DNA of 32,484 nt from Oscillospiraceae bacterium. Its GTDB lineage: Bacteria > Bacillota > Clostridia > Oscillospirales > Oscillospiraceae. The notes under the pieces are model-generated. The model had not been told where the DNA came from. It saw only the letters and a program-made list of their open reading frames with translations, and did not search any database. This document shows positions 23,208 to 30,157 of the stretch, piece after piece. Position numbers and translations under genes: made by a program. The stretch is from NCBI GenBank assembly GCA_017465025.1, contig JAFTXM010000127.1:1-32484 (forward strand). Reading direction: 5' to 3'. The first letter of the stretch is position 1. Every line of letters starts with the position of its first letter.

Positions 23208-25973
23208 TTACTTGCCGGCAACTTTCTTCTTGAGGATCTTCACCGCGCGCTTTGCAGCGTAGGGGATGATCTCCTTGAATTTATCCTCGGCGGGAACCAT
23301 GTGAGAGTTCTGGGGACGGGTTCTCTTCAGGTGGATGGCGTCAAATTCACATCTGGTGGTGCAGACACCGCAGCCGATGCACTTGTTGGGGTCAACAATG
23401 CTGCGGCCGCAGCTGAGGCAGCGGGAGGCCTCGGCCTTGATCTGCTCCTCAGTGAAGGTCACGCGCTCATCGCACATGGTCAGCACCTTGGCCTTGTCAA
23501 TGCCGTGCTCGGCGCGCTCAGGCTTCTTGTAGCTTTCGGCGGGAAGAACAAGATTCTTCTTGTCAAGCTCGGTGAACTGGCGCAGGTTGCGGTGCAGAGT
23601 CAGGGACTGACCCACGTTTACAAAGCGGTGGATGGACACAGCGCCCTCGCGGCCGTTGGCAATGGCGTCAATGGTGTAGAGAGGACCGGTGGCGCAGTCG
23701 CCGCCGACGAAGATATCGTCCTCGGCGCTCTGGAAGGTGATGTTGTCGCAGGCGATGAGCTTGCCGTTTGCGGTAGCGGCCTTGGTGCCGGTGAGTATCT
23801 CGCCGTAGTCGGAGACCTGACCGATGGATACCAGCACGTTGGAGCAGGGGACAGTGATGGTGTCGTTCTCATCGTACTTGGGTCTGAATCTGCCGTCTGC
23901 ATCTCTTACGGACAGGCAGCGCATAAACTCAACGCCGGTGACCTTGCCGTTCTCGCCAAGGATGCGCTTGGGACCCCAGCAGTTGTTGTAGGTAACGCCG
24001 TCTGCAAGGCCGGATTCCTTTTCCTCAACCACGGTGGGCATCTCTTCGTCCTTCTCAAGGCAGTAAAGATCCACCTTGGCAGAGCCCATACGCAGTGCGG
24101 TACGGGCCACGTCGATAGCTGCGTTGCCGCCGCCGATGACGATGGTGTTGCCCTCAAGGGGCTTCTGCTCGTTCTTGTTTACAGCGCGCAGGAAGTCAAG
24201 ACCGCCCACAACGCCTTCCAGCTCCTCACCCTCAATGTTGAGCTTGAGAGCCTTCTGCAGACCCACAGCCACATAGAAGGCCTTGTAGCCCTCGGCGCGA
24301 AGCTGCTCAATGGTGACATCCTTGCCGACCTCAACGCCGCATCTGAACTCAACGCCCATCTCTCGCAGCACGTCTATCTCGCTCTTTACAACTTCCTTGT
24401 CAACGCGGAAGCTGGGAATACCGTTTACAAGCATACCGCCGGGAACGGCTTCCTTCTCGAATACGGTGGGCTTGTAGCCTTCGATCGCCAGGAAGTATGC
24501 ACAGGACATACCGGCGGGGCCGCCGCCGATGATGGCGATCTTCTGCTCGAAGGGAGCGTAGGTGCAGGAATTCATGGGAGGAATGTAGCGGTGCTCATCC
24601 TTCATATCCTGCTCGGCGATGAACTTCTTTATCTCGTCGATGGACAGGGGCTTATCAACAGTGCCGCGGGTGCAGGCGTCCTCGCAGTACTTACGGCAGA
24701 TAGAGCCGCAGATGGCGGGGAAGGGGTTATCCTTCTTGATGAGCTTGAGAGCGTCCTTGTAGCGGCCCTCGCTGGCCATCTTTATGTAGCCCTGGATTGC
24801 AATGTGTGCAGGGCAGGCCACCTTGCAGGGAGCAGTGCCGGTGGGGTAGGTCTGGATGGAGCCGATATTGTTTCTGTAGTTTTTGTCCCACTTGTGCTCG
24901 CCCCAGGCGTTGTCATCGGGCAGCTCCTGACGGGGATACTCGATGGGGCCTTCAGTGGTGCAAAGCTTCTGACCCAGACGCACAGCGCCGGAGGGGCAGG
25001 TCTCAACGCACTTGCCGCAGGCCACGCACTTCTCGCCGTCGCTCTCAGCCACGTAGGCGGAGGCGGAGAGGTTGGGGGTGTTGAAAAGCTGGGAGGTACG
25101 AAGAGCGTTGCAGACACCCAGAGCGCAGTTGCAGATGCCGAATATCTTGTTCTCGCCGTCAATGTTGGTCACTTCGTGGACATAGCCTCTGTCCTCGGCC
25201 TTCTGGAGTATTTCCATGGCCTCTTCGTAGGTGATGTCGTGGCCCTTGCCGGTCTCGCGGCAGTAGTCGGCAAAGTCGCCAACGCCTATGCACCACTCGG
25301 CCTCAATGTCGCCGGTGCCTTCGCCGCGGATGCGCTGCTGCTTACGGCAGGAGCAGACCGCAACGCCGATGTGGCCTTCGTATTTTTTCAGCCAGTGGCT
25401 CAGATGCTCAATGGGGAGAGACTGGCTCTCAGCGGGGATGGCCTTCTCAACGGGGATAACGTGCATGCCTATGCCTGCGCCGCCGGGAGGCACCAGCTCG
25501 GTGATACCGGCCAGAGGCAGATATGCCATGCGCTCGAAGAAGTCGGCAATCTGGGGCTGCTGGTCGCACATATCGGGGTGGATGAGCATGATCTCTGCGC
25601 TGCCGGGAACGAACATATCCAGCACCCAGCGCTTTTCATGGTTGGGGTTCTTGCCGTCCAGGTTTTCCCAGTGGTACTCCACAAGGCCGCAGTCGCAGAT
25701 GCAGTCAAGAGCCTTGGTCAGACGCTCATCATCCCAGCCGGTACGCTCTTTCAGCACGCCGAAAGTGACGGGCTTACGCTTTTTCATATTAAGCGCCAGA
25801 TCAAGGGTGTCCTCCTCGCACTGCACGCCGTACTTGTCGCGTACAAATATAAGTGCGCGGTTTATGCCCCAGTATTCAGGGGCGTCGGGTGAGAGCTTTT
25901 CAATGCCCAGCAAGGCTTCTTTTCTGTCGGTTATGACTTTCGCTAATTTGTAGATTTTTTCATCTCTGGTCAT
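23208..25973 (-). CDS. Multi-cluster Fe-S/FAD/NAD(P) oxidoreductase (GltD-like core with ferredoxin domains)
   Basis: This 921-residue cytosolic fusion protein has these parts in order. A helical/winged-helix-like N-terminus (about 1-120) comes first. A Cys-rich module follows with CSCRK near 207-211 and ICNCALGVC near 280-288. A ferredoxin motif CVACGKCVETCP lies near 316-327, and a GltD-type N-terminal Fe-S domain from PCKVACPAHIAIQGYIKMA near 382 to CGSICRKYCEDAC. The FAD fold IIGGGPAGMSCAY is near 481, and an NAD(P) fold VIGGGNAAIDVART near 612. C-terminal ferredoxin clusters are CLSCG and CIGCGVCTTRC near 852-875. It probably passes electrons between NAD(P)H and ferredoxin-like partners, here the dehydratase-family subunits. 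The ATG at 25973 follows AGGAAGGA; it is the first gene of the operon. Confidence 0.87.
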   Translation of the reverse strand: MTRDEKIYKLAKVITDRKEALLGIEKLSPDAPEYWGINRALIFVRDKYGVQCEEDTLDLALNMKKRKPVTFGVLKERTGWDDERLTKALDCICDCGLVEYHWENLDGKNPNHEKRWVLDMFVPGSAEIMLIHPDMCDQQPQIADFFERMAYLPLAGITELVPPGGAGIGMHVIPVEKAIPAESQSLPIEHLSHWLKKYEGHIGVAVCSCRKQQRIRGEGTGDIEAEWCIGVGDFADYCRETGKGHDITYEEAMEILQKAEDRGYVHEVTNIDGENKIFGICNCALGVCNALRTSQLFNTPNLSASAYVAESDGEKCVACGKCVETCPSGAVRLGQKLCTTEGPIEYPRQELPDDNAWGEHKWDKNYRNNIGSIQTYPTGTAPCKVACPAHIAIQGYIKMASEGRYKDALKLIKKDNPFPAICGSICRKYCEDACTRGTVDKPLSIDEIKKFIAEQDMKDEHRYIPPMNSCTYAPFEQKIAIIGGGPAGMSCAYFLAIEGYKPTVFEKEAVPGGMLVNGIPSFRVDKEVVKSEIDVLREMGVEFRCGVEVGKDVTIEQLRAEGYKAFYVAVGLQKALKLNIEGEELEGVVGGLDFLRAVNKNEQKPLEGNTIVIGGGNAAIDVARTALRMGSAKVDLYCLEKDEEMPTVVEEKESGLADGVTYNNCWGPKRILGENGKVTGVEFMRCLSVRDADGRFRPKYDENDTITVPCSNVLVSIGQVSDYGEILTGTKAATANGKLIACDNITFQSAEDDIFVGGDCATGPLYTIDAIANGREGAVSIHRFVNVGQSLTLHRNLRQFTELDKKNLVLPAESYKKPERAEHGIDKAKVLTMCDERVTFTEEQIKAEASRCLSCGRSIVDPNKCIGCGVCTTRCEFDAIHLKRTRPQNSHMVPAEDKFKEIIPYAAKRAVKILKKKVAGK

Positions 25974-26025
25974 AGCAGATACATCCTTCCTCTTTCTCAA
26001 AATTTATTTATAGACATAACAATTC

Positions 26026-26049
26026 TGTGACCACTTCACACCGTGACCA
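26026..26049. promoter_or_regulatory. GTGACCA direct repeats at the start point of the oxidoreductase operon
   Basis: GTGACCA occurs at 26027-26033 and 26043-26049, 16 bp apart (TGGTCAC on the minus strand). They lie directly downstream of the -10 of the minus-strand promoter. TGGT/ACCA half-sites are common in FadR-type GntR operators, and such a regulator is encoded divergently. The link is an inference. Confidence 0.45.
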
Positions 26050-26077
26050 TTTTACCATTATGCAAAAATTTTGTCAA
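26049..26077 (-). promoter_or_regulatory. Predicted promoter of the oxidoreductase-hypA-dehydratase operon
   Basis: On the minus strand TTGACA (26072-26077) is 17 bp from TAAAAT (26049-26054). The start codon at 25973 is about 70 bp downstream. Confidence 0.75.
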
Positions 26078-26119
26078 TAAATCGGCTGTCAAAAATGCAC
26101 ATAAAAGCGAAAAAACCGC

Positions 26120-26143
26120 TATACAATTTCAGACTATTGTATA
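26120..26143. promoter_or_regulatory. Inverted repeat between the divergent promoters
   Basis: TATACAAT (26120-26127) and ATTGTATA (26136-26143) are exact reverse complements separated by 8 bp. A related TGTATAAT word at 26196-26203 covers the -10 of the regulator gene promoter. TTGTATA/TATACAA half-sites are frequent in operators of FCD-type GntR proteins, so this is a candidate site for the adjacent regulator. Confidence 0.5.
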
Positions 26144-26174
26144 AATGTTGACGAATAAATTGCCGGTTTACATC

Positions 26175-26203
26175 TTCACAAAGACTCTGCAATACTGTAT
26201 AAT
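26175..26203 (+). promoter_or_regulatory. Predicted promoter of the FadR-type regulator gene
   Basis: TTCACA (26175-26180) is 17 bp from a perfect TATAAT (26198-26203), about 42 bp before the start codon at 26245. Confidence 0.78.
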
Positions 26204-26244
26204 ACGACACAATAGATACATAAAGAACAGCAAGGAGCGAAAGA

Positions 26245-26946
26245 ATGGCCGCTGAAAAAAAGAATAAGCTGAGCGTGCGGGAGAGCTTTGTGCGCCAGCT
26301 TGAAAACAAAATAATCTCCGGCAAGCTTAAACCGGGGGACAAGCTGCCTCCCGCAAAGGAGCTTTGCTCTTTGATGGGTGTCAGCCTCACCGTGGTCAAC
26401 GCAGGGATGAGCGAGCTTGCAAACAAGGGCTTTATTGAAACTGTCCCCCGCCGGGGCAGCTATGTGGCCGATTACAGGAAAAAAGGCAATACTGATACCT
26501 TTATTTCGGTCATGCGCTATAACGGCGGAACTCTCACCGCGTCTGAGGCCCGGTCCTTTATAGAAACCAGAATGGCTCTTGACCCCTTTGTGATTGGCCT
26601 TGTGGTGGACAGATGCAGCGATAAGGAAATAGAGGAGCTTCTGCCCCTGTGTGAGAAAATGCAGCAGGAGCGGGATATGGACTTGCTTTGCTCTCTGGTG
26701 ACGGATTTTTACTACCGGCTTGCCTCCATCAGCGGCAACACCTTCATGTCTCTGCTCTACCGCTCCACAGCCGAGCCTCAGAGCTGCGTCTACCGGATGT
26801 ATTTTGAAAAAAACGGCAGCGAGACCACGATCAACACCTGCAAAAAGCTTGTTGAGCTTCTTCTGGCGAGGGATGCAGAGGGTGCAAAATCTCTTATGAT
26901 TACAGCCCTCAATACTGCACTGCAGGGCGAAATGGCGGTAGTATGA
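26245..26946 (+). CDS. GntR-family regulator, FadR/FCD subfamily with degenerate metal site
   Basis: This 233-residue protein has an N-terminal winged helix (VRQLENKIISGKLKPGDKLP, then LMGVSLTVVNAGMSELANKG and PRRGSYV) and an all-helical FCD ligand domain (about 90-230). The His residues that bind metal in many FCD proteins are missing: the usual FH after the Asp is FYYRLA, and the C-terminal helix positions hold Thr/Asn rather than His. It may therefore sense its ligand without metal. AAGGAGCG precedes the ATG at 26245. It diverges from the oxidoreductase operon with shared regulatory DNA of about 270 bp and is followed by a lone transporter gene. Confidence 0.88.
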   Translation: MAAEKKNKLSVRESFVRQLENKIISGKLKPGDKLPPAKELCSLMGVSLTVVNAGMSELANKGFIETVPRRGSYVADYRKKGNTDTFISVMRYNGGTLTASEARSFIETRMALDPFVIGLVVDRCSDKEIEELLPLCEKMQQERDMDLLCSLVTDFYYRLASISGNTFMSLLYRSTAEPQSCVYRMYFEKNGSETTINTCKKLVELLLARDAEGAKSLMITALNTALQGEMAVV

Positions 26947-26954
26947 AATAAAGT

Positions 26955-26983
26955 AAAAGTCTCGGGAGCTTTCCGGGACTTTT
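26955..26983 (+). terminator. Probable weak terminator after the FadR-type gene
   Basis: AAAAGTCTCGG (26955-26965) pairs with CCGGGACTTTT (26973-26983), with one G-U pair, around a 7-nt loop. It is followed by GGTTTAT. The T-run is short (4), so termination may be partial and the downstream transporter could be read through. Confidence 0.65.
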
Positions 26984-26999
26984 GGTTTATGAAAAAGGC

Positions 27000-27027
27000 G
27001 CTTTCACCGTGAAAGCTTCGGTATAAT
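27000..27027 (+). promoter_or_regulatory. Palindrome and -10 element upstream of the PTS_EIIC_2-type gene
   Basis: GCTTTCAC (27000-27007) and GTGAAAGC (27009-27016) are exact inverted arms around one C. They are followed 5 bp later by a perfect TATAAT (27022-27027). No good -35 is seen at 17 bp, because the palindrome occupies that place, so an activator or repressor binding there is likely. Confidence 0.6.
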
Positions 27028-27057
27028 ATTCACAGAAAAACAAGGAGAAATCTTGGC

Positions 27058-28164
27058 ATGGGCGGCTTCACATCCTTTCTCAAGCGCAAAAACATCGTCT
27101 TTTCCGCAAAACGCTATTTTATAGATGCCATGAGCGCCATGGCTCAGGGTCTTTTCTGCACACTGCTGGTGGGCACTATCCTCAACACCCTTGGCACTCA
27201 GTTCAATATCGGCTTTTTGAAGGCCGTTATAGTAAGCATAGGCAGCGGTGAAGGGTCCGCCAGCTATACCATCGGCGGCCTTGCCTCGGCGATGGTCGGC
27301 CCGGGCATGGCGGTGGCCATCGGTTCTGCACTGCAGGCGCCGCCAATGGTGCTCTTCTCCCTTATCCCTGTGGGCTTTGCCACCAATGCCATGGGCGGCG
27401 CAGGCGGCCCTCTGGCGGTGTTCTTTGTGGCCATTATCGCTGCGGAGTTCGGCAAGGCCGTCAGCAAGGAAACCAAGGTGGATATCCTTGTCACCCCCAT
27501 TGTCACCATCCTCATCGGTGTGGGTGCTGCGGCGCTCATCGCCGAGCCTGTGGGGGCGGCGGCCTCCGCCTTCGGAAAAATGGTCATGTGGGCTACCGAG
27601 CTGCACCCATTCTTTATGGGCATTGTGGTGTCCGTGGTGGTGGGCATAGTTCTGACTCTGCCCATATCCAGCGCTGCTATCTGCGCGGCTCTGGGCCTTG
27701 TGGGTCTGGCGGGCGGCGCTGCCGTTGCAGGCTGCTGCGCCCAGATGGTGGGCTTTGCTGTCATGAGCTTTAAGGAGAACCGCTGGGGCGGCCTTGTGGC
27801 CCAGGGTATAGGCACCAGTATGCTGCAAATGGGCAATATCGTGAAAAATCCCCGTATCTGGATACCGCCCACACTGGCTGCCGCCGTTACCGGCCCTGTT
27901 GCCACCTGCGTTTTCAAGCTTGAGATGAACGGCGCTGCCATATCCTCCGGCATGGGTACCTGCGGCTTTGTGGGGCAAATCGGCGTGTATTCCGGCTGGC
28001 TTGCGGATGTGGCCAGCGGCGCAAAGGCTGCCATCACAGGCTTTGACTGGCTGGGTCTTGTGCTTGTCTGCTTTGTGCTGCCCGCTCTTCTCAGCTGGCT
28101 TTTTGCCCTGCCTCTGCGCAAATGGGGCTGGATAGGCGAGAACGATTTGAAGCTGGACCTGTAA
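27058..28164 (+). CDS. PTS_EIIC_2-type membrane transporter (PfoR-like family)
   Basis: This 368-residue, very hydrophobic, Gly/Ala-rich protein has about ten predicted spans. It begins with FLKRKNIVFSAKRYFIDAMS and contains GGLASAMVGPGMAVAIG, NAMGGAGGPLAVFF and GTSMLQMGN, a pattern I associate with the family annotated PTS_EIIC_2, to which the perfringolysin regulator PfoR was assigned. No EIIA or EIIB gene is nearby, and whether such lone proteins use the phosphotransferase system is unclear. AAGGAG precedes the ATG at 27058 with slightly long spacing. Divergent neighbours suggest uptake or export of the substrate of the dehydratase-family operon. Confidence 0.82.
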   Translation: MGGFTSFLKRKNIVFSAKRYFIDAMSAMAQGLFCTLLVGTILNTLGTQFNIGFLKAVIVSIGSGEGSASYTIGGLASAMVGPGMAVAIGSALQAPPMVLFSLIPVGFATNAMGGAGGPLAVFFVAIIAAEFGKAVSKETKVDILVTPIVTILIGVGAAALIAEPVGAAASAFGKMVMWATELHPFFMGIVVSVVVGIVLTLPISSAAICAALGLVGLAGGAAVAGCCAQMVGFAVMSFKENRWGGLVAQGIGTSMLQMGNIVKNPRIWIPPTLAAAVTGPVATCVFKLEMNGAAISSGMGTCGFVGQIGVYSGWLADVASGAKAAITGFDWLGLVLVCFVLPALLSWLFALPLRKWGWIGENDLKLDL

Positions 28165-28183
28165 ACCTTTGATAGTGATTATA

Positions 28184-28222
28184 AAAACCGCTGCTGCCCG
28201 TCTATAGGGCAGCAGCGGTTTT
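28184..28222. terminator. Strong bidirectional terminator between convergent genes
   Basis: A perfect 16-bp stem (AAAACCGCTGCTGCCC and its complement) encloses a 7-nt loop, with T-tracts in both directions. It separates the PTS_EIIC_2-type gene (+) from the AOR gene (-). Confidence 0.95.
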
Positions 28223-28231
28223 GCACTTTTA

Positions 28232-30139
28232 TTATTTTATCTTCAGCCGCTTGAGGGTCTTTTCCGTGGGTATGCCATTATCATCCCAGCCACGGGCCTT
28301 GTAGTATGTGCGCTTCATTGTCTCAAGGGGAACTTTTGTTGTAGGGTCATTGGGGTCCTGTGGCACATCGGTCAGGCGCTTTGGCAGCCTGTCGTTTTCC
28401 GCGCTTATCCCGAAGCGGGTGTTTATAAGCCGCTCCATGGTGTAGCCCCGTTCTCCGATTTCAATATAGCGGCCTAAGTCCATCTTCATGCCAAGGGCGT
28501 GCTTTATAATGCCCGTATGGTGGATAATGGGCAGATTTACCGCAAACAGGCGGGGGAAACGGTTGATAAAGCGCATGGCCCAGCCCAGGTGGGGCAGAAG
28601 GGCGTTGACGCTCTTTGTCAGAATACCGTTGGGCTTTGCCAGCAGCGCTTTGGGGAAAAAGGCGTAGGAGGTGAAAATGCACTGCCCGGAGGCGGAAATA
28701 GCTTCCATCAGGTCTTGCAGCAGCATGGTAAGGTCGGCCTTGGCCTTGGGGGTCTGAGGGTCGGCATTGAGCCCCAGACCCTCGGCGATGACCGCATAGC
28801 CGCCGTTTATATGGCAGCCGCCCCGGTTTGCAACGGCGTAGCCCAGCCCCTGACCCACGGCGCGCCTCGGCTCGTAGGCGGCAAGCTCCAGACCCTTGCT
28901 GTGTATGGCAAAGTCACGGCCTCCGTACTTTTCGCTGAGCCTTTTGCTGCCCTCGGCAAGCTCATCACCGATGCCGCGGCGGTGGGCGATGTCCTCAAAT
29001 ATCGTGGGCAGATTATCACACTTGCCAAATTCAAGGCCATTTTTCCATAAACCCTTCTCGTTGGCCTCCATTGCCCATGCGATAGTATTGGCGCAGGATA
29101 TGGTGTCCAGGCCCAGCTCGTCTGCAAGGTAGTTAAGCTCCAGCACGCTCTCAATGTCACGGTTCAGAAGATTGCTGCCCAGCAGCACCAGCGTTTCAAG
29201 CTCCGGGCCTTTGACAAGCTTATTCTCTACCGTCACGTTTCTGCGGCATTTTATTGTGCATCCCAGACAGCCGGAGTTATTCACATTGTACTTTTCCGCC
29301 AGAGCTTCGCCGCTGACACTCTCAAAATCCTCAAACTGACCTGCGGCGTAGTTTCTTGTTGCCAGAAGGGAGTGGGCCTGCATGGAGCTTACAAGCCCCG
29401 CCGTACCCATATTGGGCAGCTGGCTGCCTGTCAGCGGATGATTTTTAAGATAGGCCACCCACTTTTTGATATATGCAGCGGTTTTTTCCCGGTCGTATAC
29501 TTCAAGGCTTTTGCTTCCGCATACGGTAATGGCCTTAAGACCCTTCCAGCCCAGCACAGCGCCCATGCCTGTGCGACCGGCGGCTCTTTCATCGGATATG
29601 ACGGCGGCGTATTTTACAAGATTTTCCCCGGCAGGGCCTATGCACAGCCTGCCGAAATTCTTTTTGCCTGTCAGCTCTGAGAGCATTTGATGGCACTCTC
29701 CGGTGCTCGTGCCCCAAAGCTCTCCCGCGTCGTGGAAGATAAATTCATCGTCGTTTATCTCAAGCCATTTATGCCCCTTGCACTTACCCTTGATGATAAG
29801 CGCGTCATATCCGGCCTTTTTCAGGTGAAAGCCGAAGCTTCCACCGCAGTTGGAGGAGGCCAGAATACCGGTCAGCGGTGAAATGGCGGAGATATCAAAG
29901 CGGGCGGAACTGGGCGCACCGGTGCCGGTCAGCGGCCCTGTGGCGATTACAAGCCAGTTATCCTCGGAGAAAGCCGCTTCCTGTCCTGTCAGGTGCTCAC
30001 AGAGGATTTTTGCCGCCATTATCTTACCGCCCAGATAAAGTTCTCTTTGCTCATCACTCCAGGGGTATTCACATACGGACTGGCTGCCAAGGTCGATTTC
30101 CATTACCCTGCCTGCGTATCCGCAATATTTGCTTTTCAT
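28232..30139 (-). CDS. Tungsten-containing aldehyde:ferredoxin oxidoreductase (AOR family)
   Basis: This 635-residue enzyme oxidises aldehydes to acids with ferredoxin as acceptor, or the reverse. The tungstopterin-binding N-domain begins with GRVMEIDLGSQ and includes GPLTGTGAPSSARFD and GRTGMGAVLGWKGLKA. The [4Fe-4S] ligands are Cys291, Cys294 and Cys298 (CLGCTIKC) and Cys349 in DTISCANT. The length fits the family. The ATG at 30139 has AAGGTGG 8 nt upstream; a GTG at 30151 overlaps that site. It starts 18 bp after recG and ends at the strong terminator. Benzoyl-CoA-reductase BamB-type proteins belong to the same superfamily, but no Bam partners are seen. Confidence 0.92.
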   Translation of the reverse strand: MKSKYCGYAGRVMEIDLGSQSVCEYPWSDEQRELYLGGKIMAAKILCEHLTGQEAAFSEDNWLVIATGPLTGTGAPSSARFDISAISPLTGILASSNCGGSFGFHLKKAGYDALIIKGKCKGHKWLEINDDEFIFHDAGELWGTSTGECHQMLSELTGKKNFGRLCIGPAGENLVKYAAVISDERAAGRTGMGAVLGWKGLKAITVCGSKSLEVYDREKTAAYIKKWVAYLKNHPLTGSQLPNMGTAGLVSSMQAHSLLATRNYAAGQFEDFESVSGEALAEKYNVNNSGCLGCTIKCRRNVTVENKLVKGPELETLVLLGSNLLNRDIESVLELNYLADELGLDTISCANTIAWAMEANEKGLWKNGLEFGKCDNLPTIFEDIAHRRGIGDELAEGSKRLSEKYGGRDFAIHSKGLELAAYEPRRAVGQGLGYAVANRGGCHINGGYAVIAEGLGLNADPQTPKAKADLTMLLQDLMEAISASGQCIFTSYAFFPKALLAKPNGILTKSVNALLPHLGWAMRFINRFPRLFAVNLPIIHHTGIIKHALGMKMDLGRYIEIGERGYTMERLINTRFGISAENDRLPKRLTDVPQDPNDPTTKVPLETMKRTYYKARGWDDNGIPTEKTLKRLKIK

Positions 30140-30157
30140 GGGTTTAACCACCTTTTC

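Noticed and set aside
22869-25892. A 1007-codon open frame on the plus strand opposite hypA and the 921-residue oxidoreductase.
   Set aside because: It is antisense to a gene with FAD, NAD(P) and ferredoxin motifs, has Gly/Ala/Val/Leu repetitive composition, and lacks a ribosome binding site at its start. It is a codon-bias shadow. A similar 501-codon shadow lies at 19872-21377.
27000-27016. A catabolite-responsive element (cre).
   Set aside because: The arms run GCTTTCAC...GTGAAAGC, the reverse order of the cre consensus TGAAAGCGCTTTCA.
28232-30139. BamB subunit of a class II benzoyl-CoA reductase, given dehydratase/BcrC-like genes nearby.
   Set aside because: No BamC to BamI homologues are seen, the BcrBC-like subunits belong to the class I superfamily, and the AOR is on a separate recG-linked transcript.
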